This document shows, piece by piece, positions 22,741-35,790 of a stretch of 64,000 nucleotides of DNA. Under the pieces are notes generated by a model that did not search any database, was not told where the DNA came from, and worked only from the letters and a program-made list of their open reading frames with translations. How positions within the stretch are numbered: position 1 is the stretch's first letter; every line of letters begins with the position of its first letter. The DNA is from Myotis daubentonii (taxonomy: Eukaryota; Chordata; Mammalia; Chiroptera; Vespertilionidae), in assembly GCF_963259705.1 (NCBI RefSeq), contig NC_081841.1:120661033-120725032 (forward strand), given 5' to 3'. Both the position numbers and the translations under genes were made by a program.

Positions 22741-23024
22741 AATAACATTTTAGATTTTAATGATAAGGTTGTTTTTTAACTATAAAATCCTATGATGCAT
22801 TTAGCATACAGGAAATGAGGTAAATAAAAATATCCGATAACTTAGGAATATCTATTACAGGTACTGTACGGAGGAAATATCTGTTTTGTTCCTCACAGTA
22901 ACTATATAACAGGAAGTAAATAAAGTGGTCTTTGCCTTCTCATGTAAGTTGATTTTTCAAAGGAAATAGAAAAGGAAAATAATTTGTTCAGTCACATTCA
23001 TTCCTGTTATAAAACAGGGTTGCT

Positions 23025-23254
23025 TTGGCCATGGCCAGCTTGGCTCAGTGATAGAGTGTCAGCCTGTGGACTGAAGGGTCCCAGGTTCGATTCCGGCCGA
23101 GGGCACATGCCTGGGTTGTGGGCTCGATCCCCAGTAGGGGGTGTGCAGGAGGCAGCCCATCAATGATTCTCTCTCATCATTGATGTTTCTATCTCTCTTT
23201 CCTTCTCCCTTCCTCTCTGAAATCAATAAAAATATATTTTAAAAAAACCCCAAA
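23025..23254 (+). mobile_element. Ves-type SINE with 14-bp TSD
   Basis: tRNA-like head with A box TTGGCTCAGTGATAGAGTG and B box GGTTCGATTCC, a C/T-rich part and AATAAAAATATATTTT tail. Flanked by identical AAAACAGGGTTGCT at 23011-23024 and 23255-23268, so a clean insertion. Confidence 0.95.
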
Positions 23255-23268
23255 AAAACAGGGTTGCT

Positions 23269-23972
23269 ATGGATGTAGGAAATAACAACTCAGGAAACAA
23301 AACAAAGTATTCTATTTCCATTGAAATAGTTATCAACAATGCAAGAGCTGATGTTCTAGGAAGTATCCAATTTTGTTTAGTTTGTTATAATTTAAATTGC
23401 TTGTGTTTGACCCAAGACTCTGAGATCCCGAATTTTAAACTTAAATAATTTCTGTAATTTAATGAAAGAAAAAAGTCAATAGCAAAGGCAATATGAGAGG
23501 TCAGACAAATTAGTCTTCCATCATCTGTAGATGAGTTAGGGGACTAACAGCAGAACTAGCTTGTATTTAAGTTCTGCCTTTTCATAGCATTAAAAACTTG
23601 GACCAATACTTCACCCTGTGTCTGAGTTTTAATTTCCTATTACTGTTTCAGATGCCTCTATAAACTGGAGGAAAGAGTACATTCCTAAATTGTAAGATTA
23701 TATTTTAAGATCCCATTTATTTAGTCAAGAAGACAGACTCTGATTTGAGGTGAAGTGGCCACACAGTGCAGGAGCAGATGTAATACGTTAGTGTCACTTC
23801 CTCTGGTCCACAAAATCTCAAAGGCAGGCACAGAGTTTCTAGTGACATTGCAAGGTTGAGTGTGGCTGGATTGGAGAAGCTCAATTTCTTTCAGTACTGC
23901 AGTCCTTTAATAGATTATTTAAAAATCTGGAAAAATTTACAATTTTTATTTAAAATTTTTTTTATTTTGTAA
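23269..23972. other. Unique intron with second copy of 28-bp repeat
   Basis: 23687-23714 is identical to 21931-21958. No exon or named repeat seen. Confidence 0.6.
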
Positions 23973-24003
23973 CTAGGGGCCCGGTGCACGAAATTCGTGC
24001 ACT

Positions 24004-24055
<52 letters not shown>

Positions 24056-25057
24056 GGAGTGTCCCTCAGCCCAGCCTGCCCCCTCTCACATACTGGGAGC
24101 CCTCAGGCGTTGACCCCCATCACCCTCCGATCGCCTGATCGGCCCCTTGCCCAGGCCTGACGCCTCCGCCAGAGGTGTCAGGCTTGGACAGGGGACCCCC
24201 ATCTCCCCCTGATCACTGGCTCTGGCCCCCGCCCAGGCCTGAGGCCTCTGGCCCAGGAATCATGCCTGGGCAGGGGACCCCCATCTCCCTCTGATCGCTG
24301 GCTCCACCCCCCGCCCAAGCCTGACGCCTCTGACCCAGGCTTCAGGCCTAGGCAAGGGGACCATCATATCCCCCCAATCCCTGGCTCCGCCCCCCAGCCC
24401 CCCGCCCAGGCCTGATGCCTCGGCCAGAGGAGTTGACCCTCATCACCCTCCGATCACCAATCACCGGATCGGCCCCTTGACCAGGCCTGAGGCCTCTGGC
24501 AGAGGTGTCAGGCCTGGGCAGGGGACCCCCAGCTCCCCGCGGTTGCAGGCTCCACCCCTGCCCAGGCCTAACACCTCTGGCCTAGGCGTCCGGCCCGGGC
24601 AGCGGGGACCCGCAGCTGCAGCGGCCCCGCGATCGTGGGTTTCGCTTTAGGCCCAGGCAAGGGAGCCCTAGCTCCCGGGACTGCCAGCTTCGACTGTGCC
24701 CAGCTCCCATCGCTGGCTCCACCCCTACTTCCTGCTATCACTGGCCAGGGCAGCAAAGGCGCCTGATTCTCCGATCATGGCTGGGGGGCAGGGCCAAGGC
24801 GGCCCCAGGGCTGCCTTGGCCCTGCCCCCCAGCTCTTAGCTCCCCCCTGGGTTTCCGATCACTGTCAGTGGCAGGGGGCTTCTTCCTGCTTTCCCTTTCG
24901 CCTCCCTGCATTGTGCCTACATATGCAAATTAGCCGCCATCTTGTTGGCAGTTAACTGCCAATCTTAGTTGGCAGTTAATTTGCATATAGCCCTGATTAG
25001 CCAATGAAAAAGGTAGCTCGTACGCCAATTACCATTTTTCTCTTTTATTAGATAGGA
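23973..25057 (-). mobile_element. GC-rich Helitron with hairpin array, minus strand
   Basis: The + strand begins CTAGGGGCCCGGTGCACG (inverted 3' terminus with hairpin GTGCACGAAATTCGTGCAC) and ends CTCTTTTATTAGATAGGA (inverted TCCTATCTAATAAAAGAG). It is the same family as 49802-51309 in opposite orientation, about 420 bp shorter. The interior has repeated units around 'CCCAGGCCTGACGCCTC'. AAGATGGCGGC lies on the minus strand at 24943-24933. Confidence 0.92.
24006..24052. repeat. (GT)n microsatellite
   Basis: About 23 GT repeats next to the Helitron hairpin. The sister copy at 51270 has only a short C-rich/CACAC stretch there, so this is a later expansion. Confidence 0.95.
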
Positions 25058-26401
25058 TGCTTAAAAACTTTGGTTCATGAACCATTTTAATGCCAACAAA
25101 ATATTACCTAATGAAAATAGCAGAACAAATGCCTTGTTGCCCTGAGAAGTTTCTGACACTAACTTTTCTGCATTCCCTCAAAATCCATTTTCGTTAAATA
25201 GGGAAGACCCTTACCTCATATGGTTGTTAGGAGCAAGTGAGATTATTTGCAAAGTCTTGACATTAATTACGAACACAAAAAAAGCAGTTGACTTTTCTAA
25301 AAGATACACATTGAAACATTGGTTACCTTTATACTCACTAGAAGCAAAAAAAACCCAAAGATAATAAAAATAATATTTTGCTATATGGAGCTCCATATGT
25401 GATGGGGCATCAAAGCATTTCTGCATATTCATAACTTAGGTTTGTAATAAATTGTGACACTAACCTAACTTTTTTTTTTGAAGTCTGACCTAATTTACTC
25501 ATTCCATTAGCTGTGGAAACAGAAATGAGAACACCAGGGCACAGTGTGGTCTACGCAGCAGCCTTTCAGAGCCCTTCCACTGATGCAGAAACTTAAAATT
25601 TTACACATACGGCTGCTAGGGAGAAATTATACAAGGAAACTAGTTATTCTCTTAAAATAGTATATTTTCTAGAGGATAAAATCTATAAATTATTCATGCA
25701 TTTGGGTCAACTGATTATATAAAAAATATAATCAGATCTACATTTGTCTCAGAATAGATTCAATATGGAAGTTGGGGTTTTCCTTGGGCATAAGTAGAGA
25801 GAAGAAAGATAAATATAAAGGGTAGGGCTAGATCTAGAACATCAGATTGAGATTTAAGGATTTGATGTGGAAGAGAAAGAGGCATTAAAAAGTTGGCAAG
25901 GGGAGAGAAAATTAGTACTGGTTGAAAACCACCCATTTCCCCCATCTTTCTTTAGAATTAAAGCATTTTATTTCTTTGCAAAAAACTTATCAATATGAGT
26001 TTGAACAGAACTTTTCTTCTTCTCATCATATAACTTATAAAATAGAGCAAGCATCTTTCTAAGTCTTGGTGACTTGAACTTTCATATTTCTTTCTAAGTT
26101 TGGATTAGCTTTCATTGTGTTCTTTGTACTTTCAAAGTGGTGAAATATTCCTGAGTTTCTTTAAAGTGAAGTTTTAGGCCGGTATCACTTCCTCTGGGCC
26201 ATTGTCCATCTTTTTGTCACAATGACTTTCCTCATTGATGTCCATAAGTTCACCTTCTCTGAATTCCTGTGACAGCCTAGCTACCTTGCTCCAAAGGGCA
26301 CAGTGTCAACATTTCAGAATTACCTATATCTCGTGTAACTCATTTACTAGTATATTCAATTAGTATACCACTGAAGTGACTTCAGCTTGTTTTTTTTTTA
26401 T
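25058..26401. other. Unique intron
   Basis: No exon, RNA gene or nameable repeat found. Confidence 0.6.
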
Positions 26402-26414
26402 GTTCATAGTTCTT

Positions 26415-27438
26415 TTTTTGTTTGTTTTTTCTTTATTAAGGTATTACATATGTGTCCTTATCCTCCCACTCCCCCCCCCACCCCCCAATCATGCCTTCAA
26501 CCCCTGGTGTCTGTGTCCATTGGTTAGGTTTATATGCATGCATACAAGTCCTCTGGTTGATCTCTTCCCCTTATCCCCACCCTCCCCTACCTTCCCTCTG
26601 AGGTTTGATGGTCTGATCGATGCTTCTCTGCAACTGGATCTGTTTTTGTTCATCAGTTTATGTTTTTCATTATATTCCACAAATGAGTGAGATCATGTGA
26701 TATTTATCTTTCTCTGACTGGCTTATTTCACTTAGCATAATACTCTCCAGTTCCACCCGTGCTGTTGCAAATGGTAAGAATTCCTTCTTTTTTTACAGCA
26801 GTGTAGTATTCCATTGTGTAGATGTACCCAAAGTTTTTTAATCCACTCATCTGCTGATGGGCATTTAGTCTGTTTCCAAATCTTAGCTATGGTAAATCCT
26901 TTCTGATTGTTTCTGTTTTCTTGGGATATATTCCTAGAAGTGGTATTACTGGGTCAAATGGTAGTTCCATTTTTAGTTTTTTGAGAAAACTCCATACTGT
27001 TTTCCACAGTGGCTGCACAAGTCTGAATTCCCAACAGCATGGGGTGGGGGGTCCTGCCTGCCTGCCTGATCACCCCTTTTTCTCCACATCCTCGCCAGCA
27101 CTTTTCGTTTGTTGATTTGTTGACGATAGCCATTCTGACAGGTGTGAGATGGTACTGCATTGTTGTTTTGATTTGCATCTCTCCGATGATTAGTGACTTT
27201 GAGCATGTTTCATATGTCTCTTGACCTTCCTTATGTCCTCTTTTGAAAAAATATCTATTTAGGTCCGTTGCCCATTTTTTGATTGGGTTGTTTATCTTCC
27301 TTTTGTTAAGTTGTATGAGTTCCCTGTAAATGTTGGAGATTAAACCCTTATTGGTAGTAACATTGGCAAATATGTTCTCCTATGCAGTAGGCTTTCTTGT
27401 TGTTTTGTTGATGGTTTCTTTTGCTGTACAGAAGTTTT
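26415..27438 (-). mobile_element. 5'-truncated L1, minus strand, 13-bp TSD
   Basis: Contains the A-tail (as T/A-rich start), 3'UTR and last part of ORF2 in minus orientation, about 87% like the copy starting 10131 by eye. Exact duplication GTTCATAGTTCTT at 26402-26414 and 27439-27451. Confidence 0.95.
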
Positions 27439-27451
27439 GTTCATAGTTCTT

Positions 27452-27795
27452 ACCTTCATTTCATGCTGGCTAGGTTTTGCCTGTCTTTCCTTGGTTATCA
27501 CATTTTCATATCTATTCATATCCTATTTCAGTTCTAGCAACATCACATTTTGTCTCTTTGCTGTACTTTACTCTTTAATATGTTAGTTATCCACTTTGGG
27601 GAATTGTCATGTGAATTTACACTTGGAGACAAGAGGCAATATGCTTTGCTGTCTATGTTTGAACTAAATACAAATGTGCAGTGACTAATCATTGACAGAC
27701 TTTGAAGAAGGGGCATGTTGGTCACTGCTCATGATGCTACATCTATTATTTACATGGGGATTTATGGATCAAATAGCCAACAGTTAATATCTCTC
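27452..27795. other. Unique intron
   Basis: Short stretch between L1 and Helitron; nothing recognised. Confidence 0.6.
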
Positions 27796-28626
27796 TCTAT
27801 ATATATAAAGAGCCAGGGACCATTGCAACCGAACGGACGACTGAATGGACTACCAAACAGGCTGAGTGGAGCGACAAGGCTGGCAGGGGGGTTAGTGAGG
27901 GACGACCAAACAACTGAGCAGTAGGCTGTGTGGGGAGACCAGGCTGGCAGGGGGGCAGTGAGGGACGACCAAACAACTGAACAAGCAGGCTGTGTGGGGT
28001 GACCAGGCCAGCAGGGGGGTTAGTGAGGGATGACTAAATGACTGAACACCAGGCTGCGTGGGGCGACCAGGTCAGCAGGGGGGCAGTGAGGGATGACCAG
28101 GCCAGCAGGGGTGCAGTTGGGGGTGACCAGGCCGGCATGGGGGGGGCAGTAAGGGGCGACCAAGCCAGCAGGCGGGCAGTTGGGGGCAACCAGGCCAGCA
28201 GAGGGGGGCAGTAAGGGGCGACCAGGCTGCCAGGGGGCAGTTGGGGGTGACCAGGCCGGCGAGGGTGCAGTTGGGGATGACCAGGCCTGCAGGGGGGGGC
28301 AGTAAGGGGAAACCATGCTGGCAGAGGGGGGAGGTAGAGGCGACCAGCCCATGGGGGGGGGCAGTTGGGGGCAACCAGGTTGACAGGCAGGGCAGTTGGA
28401 GGTGACCAGGCCAATAGGCAGAGGCAGTTAGGGGTGATCAGTCTGGCAGGGGGGCCAGTAAGGGTGATCAGGCAGGCAGGCAGGCAGGCAGGCAGGTGAG
28501 AAGTTAGGAGCCAGAGGTCCCGGATTATGAGAGGAATGTCTGAGGGGTCCTGGATTGGAGAGGGTGCAGGCTGGGCTGAGGGGACCCCCCACCCCCGTGC
28601 ACAAATTTCATGCACCAGGCCTCTAG
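27796..28626 (+). mobile_element. Helitron with G-rich minisatellite
   Basis: The 5' part (TCTATATATATAAAGAGCC then AGGGACCATTGCAACC) resembles 39022. The 3' end has GTGCACAAATTTCATGCACC and AGGCCTCTAG (28617-28626). The exact 5' base is uncertain. Confidence 0.88.
27880..28490 (+). repeat. Minisatellite in Helitron
   Basis: Units of about 33-50 bp with GACCAGGCCAGCAGGGGGGC and AGTTGGGGGTGACCAGG, at least 12 copies, ending in a (GGCA)n run at 28466-28495. The C-rich complement gives long proline-rich reading frames that are not genes. Confidence 0.9.
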
Positions 28627-31241
28627 TACCATGATAACTGACATCTAAATTCTGTTGTTGGAGGGTGGTGTTATTTAACTAGTTGTGGCTCTGAAACTTG
28701 TGCATTTCTCAACTGAGCAAAGCAAGGACAACATTTTGTTTCCTAATAAAAACATGGATCATCTGAATCATGGCAAACATTTGCTTGCAATAAGTAAGCT
28801 AAGAACAATAAAAACATTTTTATGTCCTTAAGAAATAAAAAATTGAGAACTATGGTAGAAAAATGAATATACCCCAAAGAGGGTACTGTTCCCTCTTTTT
28901 TTTTTTTTAATATAAAGAATTATGAGTTTTACGAAATATTACTTAATTCTTAACATGTTAAAATAATGATGCCTAGGGAAAAAAGGATATTTGAAGTTTA
29001 CTGAAATGGAAAACAAGCTCAATACACATGCATATGCACCTATATTTTAAACCTGATTTAAAATTTAAAAATCTATTTTATATAAAATCTATGATCCTAA
29101 ATTCTGAAATATATTTCCCTCTTGCTTGAAATCTGGCCATTATTAAATAGCACTACTATCTTACTTTTAAGTAAATAACATTTTACTTATCATCAATGTC
29201 TAAGTCTATGAATTAGTAATATTTATGATTTATACAGTACAATTAATTTTGTAAAAGCACAAGATTTTTTTCACCTCATTAATTTACAAAACAACATATT
29301 TGATAACTTACTACATGTACAAAATAAGTAACAGAGTAATAACAAAAAGGTATAGATTAGGTTCTATATGAAAAAATAGAGAGGGAATTCCTGTTTTCAA
29401 GGAGTTTCTAGGGATTTTTTTGAAGTTCAGAATTAAAACAGAATCTCAATGCTAAGAAAAAGTTCATTACTTTCCAATTTTGGAGTAAGAAACTTTTTTT
29501 TTAAACTACAGTATTTTTTTTTTTTTTTTTTTTTGCCAAATCAAAGACACAAAACAAACTCAAGTAAACCAAAGCTTATTGGTTTAATCATTAAATAGTA
29601 ATTGTTAAAGTAAAAGAGGATATTCAAGTTGGGGCCATATACTAATTACTAAAGAATTACACTTGGATGCAATAGGTTTCTCTTCTTCAAAACCCAATAA
29701 ATGCAAGGCTTTCCTCCCCCTGTTTTAAAGAATACAATAAAAACTTGGAATCTTGTAAATTTTAGGTTAAATTCAGTGCTAAATAATAATGCAACCTGGC
29801 TTTTGTATGAATATCCATTAATTATATCTTATATGCATTCAAAAGAGTGATAAAGGTTTATTTTAGGCAAATGATTTATTTCAAAAGATCACCCAAATTC
29901 CATAATTTAAAGAAGTCTTATTTGCTTTAAGGTTCAATTCATATTTTAATAATTTAAAATCCAATTATTATTGCCAAGACATTATAGGGAATTTTACATC
30001 CCATTAACCTTGCTTTGTTTTAATTACAAAGATTCTTTGTTAGATTCCTTTAAATGATCTAGTTTATAATTTCAGCCTGTCCTAGGGAGTACTTTAATTC
30101 AGCTGCACATTCATCAACTGGTTTTGTTCTGTTAATTATAGACAACTGCACAATTGCTTTCTCCAGCTATGATTGATGAATTATATTCAAGAGTGTAGCT
30201 GTTAAATAGGATAAACATTTATAACAATTTGCACTTAAATAATTTTATCTTCATTCCCACAAGGACAAATTAAAGACATATTCTAACAACCAAGAGAAAG
30301 TATTTTTATAGGTTTCATTTTAAACTATTAGAAAAAATTAAGAAAAATGCTCTATGTCCAGGCCAATGAAATACAAGCATGTACAAAGAATGTAAGCTAT
30401 GCCTAGCATTTAGTAAGCACCAATGAATAGGAATCAGATAAACAGAGCAATGTGTAACTATTGTACCTACATCCCAACTATCTAAATATATCTTTTGATC
30501 TGGAACTCCCAATTCAAATTCATGAAAGTGAAAGGTCTAAATTGAAAGGACATGAACCAAAGTAAAGGTGAAAGTCAGAAAATTCTAAATACCTATTATA
30601 TGTAATAACAAAACAAAACAAAACCCTTACAGTTACTAAGAGCCTATATTACAGCAGTTGTAATAAATGTGGTATAGATTATTTCCAACCTTCAGAGAAA
30701 CTGGGCTTCTTTCTTAGGTGTTACACTATTCTGCAATGTGAAACAATGTGAGCGGAAGATTATGTTACATGCTTAGCATCTAACAGTTGGAGAACTGGTA
30801 TTTGAATTCAGTACAAATAGTAAACATATGAGTTGTATTATAATAGGAACTGTGAAAATGGCCACAAAATAGTGTATTATACACTACAAATAAATGGGCA
30901 CTAACACTATGGTATGGGAAGTATAAACCAGGGGAAAATTGAAGGTGCTTTGAGAACCTAAGAAAGTACCTATAATCTGGAGTAGCAATGGGGAGAGATT
31001 GGTGTTCAGTGAAGAGATTATTTTCACTAAAGTAATATAAGTAAATGTTTTAAAGTAAATGCTCATATTTTTTTTTGTGCTGTGGACTGTTGGTTTGGCT
31101 ATTTTCAATATTCTCTTAGCTTCTCAAATATAATACACCCCTCTCCAAATTTGCTTCATTCTCAGTAAATAGCCCTGCTTTCTTCATTGAGAATGTAAGG
31201 CACCATAAAACAAAACAAAACAAAAACCCTATGAATCATGC
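28627..31241. other. AT-rich unique intron
   Basis: About 2.6 kb with a long T-run near 29510-29534. No exon or nameable repeat; possible diverged old repeats could not be assigned. Confidence 0.6.
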
Positions 31242-31255
31242 TAAAACTTAAATGA

Positions 31256-31479
31256 GCCCTAGCCGGTTTGGCTCAGTGGATGGAGCATCAGCCTGCGAAC
31301 TGAAAGGTCCTGGGTTCGATTCTGGTCAAGGGCATGTACCTTGGTTGCAGGCACATTCTCAGTGGGAGGTGTGCAGGAGGCAGCTGATAGATGTTTCTCT
31401 CTCATCGATGTTTCTAACTCTCTATTCCTCTCTCTTCCTCTCTGTAAAAAATCAACAAAATATGTTTAAAAAAACCACA
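31256..31479 (+). mobile_element. Ves-type SINE with 13-bp TSD
   Basis: Starts GCCCTAGCCGGTTTGGCTCA, B box GGTTCGATTC. Flanking AAAACTTAAATGA at 31243-31255 and 31480-31492 are identical. Confidence 0.95.
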
Positions 31480-31492
31480 AAAACTTAAATGA

Positions 31493-31800
31493 AAGGCCAG
31501 TCCCTGGACTTCAGGTAAACCTATCATATTGGCTTTTTTTCCACCAGCATTTAAAAATACGTAAGTCTTTTCTTCTAAAAAAAATATGCCACACACACTT
31601 CCTCACCAAATTAAAAACTATATCTACCTTTAGTAATGACCCTATGAGTTTCCCCTTCTTGGCCAAACTTCTTACAGTTGTATAGACTCGATGTCTATAC
31701 TAGCTCTGACCCCAATACTCAAATAACCACTTTCTCAAAAGTTACTTTCTTCATTTATCTGTTCCTATAGAACCATTTACTTGTCCTTTTATTACATCAA
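31493..31800. other. Unique intron
   Basis: Nothing recognised between the SINE and the Helitron. Confidence 0.6.
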
Positions 31801-32227
31801 CTAGAGGTCCGGTGCATGAAAATACATGCACTTTGGGGGGGGGGGGAGTCCCTCAGTCTTCTCCCTCTCACAGTCTGGGAACCCTCAGGGGATGTCCTAC
31901 TAACAGCTCTGGAGGGAGTGGGCCTAAGCCACAGTCTGGCCTCCTTCTGCAGGAGGCGACTGGGCCAATCAGGGGAAGGCACCATCCCCATCACCCTGCC
32001 ACTGCTGCTGCCTCTGGCTTCGTTCTGGGGGAGGCGACCAGGCTGATCAAGAGAAGGCACTGCCCCCATCACACCGCTGTTGCTGCCACTGCTGGCCACC
32101 ATGGCTGCCAGCCCTCTTCGGCCCTTGCAGCTGCTGCAGCTTTGTACGGAAGGACATCTGGAAGGATGTCTGGAAGACATCTGGTCTATCTGGTCTAATT
32201 AGCATATTATCCTTTTATTAGTATAGA
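31801..32227 (-). mobile_element. Helitron, minus strand
   Basis: Begins CTAGAGGTCCGGTGCATG on + (inverted terminus with an imperfect hairpin GTGCATGAAAATACATGCAC) and ends CCTTTTATTAGTATAGA (inverted 5' end). The element inserts after T and before A on this strand, as expected. Related to 41459 and 52572 (GGACATCTGG/GGACATCCGG block). Confidence 0.9.
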
Positions 32228-33590
32228 TAAGTACTTAATGTAGGATTGTTGTTCTCACTAGCCTCCAAACTCCATTAGAGCAGGGCCTGGGTCTGTACCC
32301 GGAATCTTTAGCACATAGGTACTCACCAGTATAAGTCAGGGTGAAATGACCTATTATACAGTGGCTCCTTTAATCCTAACTTAACTATTGTCTTTTGGAC
32401 TATTTATTCCTCCTCAAACATTCTACTCATCATTCTTTTTTTCATTCCTTCAATAAATATTTGTGATTGTGAACCATGTGCTAGGCATTATTTCAGATAC
32501 CAGGGAGATATTCACAAATAAGACACGAGTTCTTAAGGAAAGTACATTTTAGTGAGGAAGATAGACATAAAATAATGAGATGATATTATTAAAATGTCAA
32601 AAGAGAATCATATGATTAATGTGTGCTAACTCAATAAGATGGCAAGGGGAGCCTTTCTGAGAGGTGACATTTTAGCTGATTTATGAATGACAGTAAACAA
32701 CCAATCACATGAAGATATGGGGAAATGGGATTCCCCACAGAAAGAGCAGTAAAGCTGGTCCCCAGGTTTTTTTCTCACTCTGCAGACTCTTCCTGAGCAT
32801 CACATCTGTGTCCTTACTTACCACTTATCATATATAAGCAGATAACTCTAAATCTCCACTCTAGCTATATCTTTGGAGAGCTGGAGACCCAAATTCCAAG
32901 ATGCCTATTCAATGATTCTACTTGGATATTACACAGGTGCCATAAATTCAGTGTAACCCAAAGTGAAAACCTCTCTCACCCAAGCCATGCTCCTCTTTCT
33001 GTGTTATTCTAAGTAAACTATATTTACACTATAAGCCATCCAGTTATGAAAGCTAGAAATCAAGTTATCTTGGGTTCCTTCATTCACCTCTTACCATCCA
33101 ATATATGAGCAATTCTATTAATTAAATTTCCAAAAGATACTTCAAATGTTTCCACTTCTTCCATCCTGCTAGCACTATTTGTTAGTCTGACACCACCATC
33201 TTCATTAGGATTACTGAAACCTCAGATTGGCATCTCTGTTTCAGTCTTGAACCCCTAAAATCCATTTGCCACATTTCAAGTTATGCCTAAACCTCTTCAG
33301 TTATACTCCAGCAGTCTTACCACATCTTAGAAACCCCTTCCTGGAATGATCCTTGCCTTGAGGAATGACCCTCAAGTTCTATGTGGGTAGCACAAAACAC
33401 ACAATTAAGTAGCTGTTGGATGACTAAAAATAGCAACATGTCTTGCTGTCTTTTGCCTCTTGGTTTTTGCACTAAATTATTCCCTTGGCCCAGAACTTTA
33501 TCCCTCTTTTTTTAAAAAATTTCATATAGCTATGTCATAATCATCTCTCAATTATCAACCAAGATGGCATTATGTTTGGACATGCTTCTC
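32228..33590. repeat. Intron with old MIR/L2-like remnants
   Basis: 'CTCCATTAGAGCAGGGCCTG' (about 32268), 'AACCATGTGCTAGGCATTAT' (about 32471) and a region at 32930-33440 resemble 3' parts of ancient MIR/L2-type repeats. All are too diverged for firm limits. Confidence 0.5.
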
Positions 33591-34620
33591 TTTTAGAAAC
33601 CTCTTTCTTTGTAGACTATTTTTAAAGCAGTTTTAAGTTCATAGCAAACTTGAGCAGAAGATAGATTTCTCAGATACTATTTCAGCCCACAAAACCTCCC
33701 CCGACAAGTTATCACCATCTACCATTAGTTAGAAATGATGAACCTACATTAATACAGCATTATCACTGAAAGTCCATGCTTTACATTAGGGTTCATTCTT
33801 GGTATTGTATATTCTACGGGATTAGACAAATGTATGGCATGTATCCACTATTATAGCATCATATGGAGTAGGTTCACTGCTCTAAAAATCCTCTCTGCTC
33901 TGTCTCCCTCCAACCCCTAGTTACCACTGATCTTTCTATTATTGCTTCCATACTTTTGCCTTTTCCAGAATGTCATATAATTCAAATCATACAGTATATT
34001 AGCCTTTTCAAATTGGCTTCTTTCATTTAGTGACATGCAATTAAGTTTCTTCTATGTCTTTCCATGGCTTGAAAACTCATTTCTTTTTAGAACTAAGTAA
34101 CAAATATTCCATTTTCTGGATGTATCATACAAATGAATGGGTATTTATTTATCCATTAATTACTGAAGTGCATCTTGACATCCAAGTTTTGGCAATTATG
34201 AACAGAGTGAATATAAACATCTGCATGTAGGTTTTTACGTGGACTTAAGTTTTTAACTTCTTTGTATAGATAGAAGCATGGCTGTTGGACTATATAGTAA
34301 GAGTATATTTACTTTTGTAAGAAACCACCAGCCTGTCTTTCAAAGTGGCTGTATATTTTGCATTCTCACCAGCAACAAATGAAAGTACAGTTATTCCACA
34401 TCCTTACCAGCATTTGGTGTTGTCAAGTGTTCTGGATTTTGGACATGCTAATAAATGTATAGTGGTATTTCTTTGTTGTTGTAATTAGCATTTCCCTGAT
34501 GATATGTAGAGCATTTTCTCATATGTTTATTTTCCATCTGTGTATCTTCTTTGGTGTGGTATCTGTTAGGTCTTTGGCCCATTTTTAAATAAGATTGTTT
34601 ATATTCTTATTGTTGAGTTT
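33591..34620 (-). repeat. Ancient L1, minus strand, part 1
   Basis: 'ATTTTTAAAGCAGTTTTAAG', 'GTTATCACCATCTACC' and 'CCAGCATTTGGTGTTGTCAA' follow the order of an old mammalian L1 3' end read in reverse. The element is split by a younger L1 fragment and a Helitron and continues at 35410. Confidence 0.75.
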
Positions 34621-34873
34621 TATAATGAACAACATAAACTGATAAACAAAAACAGATGCAGAGACAGAGAAGCATCGATCAGACCATCAAACCTCAGAGG
34701 GAAGGGGGTAAGGGGGAGAGATCAACCAAAGGACTTGTATGTATGCATATAAGCCTAACCAATGGACACAGATACCAGAGGGTGAGGGCATGAGTAGGGG
34801 GGGGTGGAAGGGGCGTAATGTGGGGATAAGGACACGTATGTAATAACTTAATCAATAAAGAAATTTAAAAAAA
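34621..34873 (+). mobile_element. L1 3'UTR fragment, + strand
   Basis: 'AGAAGCATCGATCAGACCAT', 'GGGAGAGATCAACCAAAGGA' and 'ATGTAATAACTTAATC' then AATAAAGAAATTT match the 3'UTR of the L1s at 10131 and 26415 in opposite orientation. Severely 5'-truncated insertion into the older L1. Confidence 0.9.
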
Positions 34874-34924
34874 AGACTTCACATTATATCCATAATATTA
34901 TGGATATATTCACTTCATATCATA

Positions 34925-35409
34925 TCCACTAATAAAAGCCTAGGTGGCTCTCGTGCACTCGTGTGACACACCCACGTCATCACAAGATGGCCACCCCCAC
35001 ATCATCACAAGATGGCCACCCCAGGTTGTCACCACCACAAGATGGCCGGCAGGGGAGGGTAGTTTTGGGCGATCAAGCTGGCAGGGGAGGGCAGTTGAGG
35101 GTGACCAGGCCAGCAGGGGAGGTCAGTTGGGGGCCATCGGGCTGGCAGGGGAGCAGTTAGGCATCAATCAAGCTGGCAGGGGAACGGTTATGGGGCAATC
35201 TGGCTGGCAGGCAGGCGAGTGGTTAGGAGACAGCAGTCCCAGATTGTGAGAGGGATGTCCCGACTGCCGGTTTAGGCCTGATCCCTGCGTGGGATCGGAC
35301 CTAAACTGGCAGTTGGACATCCCCCAAGGGGTCCCAGATTGGAGAGGGTGCAGGCTGGGCTGAGGGACCGCCCCCCCCCTTGCATGAATTTCATGCACCA
35401 GGCCAATAG
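34925..35409 (+). mobile_element. Helitron with short minisatellite
   Basis: Starts TCCACTAATAAAAGCC; 3' hairpin GCATGAATTTCATGC then ACCAGGCCAATAG (CTAG changed to ATAG). The interior carries triplicated 'CATCACAAGATGGCCACCCC' and then several GGCAGTT minisatellite units. Confidence 0.9.
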
Positions 35410-35790
35410 TTTTAAGATAATAGTCCTTCATCAGATATATCTTGTGCAAATATTTTCTCACAGTCTGTGGTTTGCCTTCTCATTCTCTTGACAACCTCTT
35501 TCACAAAGCAAAATTTTACATTTTAATGAAGTCCAGTTTAGCACTTTTTTCTTCCATGGCTCATACGTTTGGTATTGTATCTAAAAAGGCATCACCATAC
35601 CCAAGGTCATGGAGATTTTCTCCTATGTTACCTTCTAGGAGTTTTATAGTTTTGCATTTCATACTTATGTCCGTGATCCTCTTTCAGTTAAATTTTGTGC
35701 TGTTCCATGTCTAGATTTTTCACATGTGGATGGATGTCCAGTTGTTACAGCATCATTTGTCAAAAAGACTATCATCGTATACCCTGATAA
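35410..35790 (-). repeat. Ancient L1, minus strand, part 2
   Basis: Continues the element at 33591 ('GATAATAGTCCTTCATCAGA', 'AATATTTTCTCACAGTCTGT'), which shows that the younger L1 piece and Helitron were inserted into it. Confidence 0.8.

Noticed and set aside
23025..23100. tRNA gene-like sequence with A and B boxes
   Set aside because: It is the head of a Ves SINE, with tail and TSD; the same holds at 31256, 36113, 40324 and 61218.
28020..28615. Long proline-rich frames (up to 193 codons), minus strand
   Set aside because: C-rich complement of a minisatellite; frames stay open only because unit sequences lack stops.
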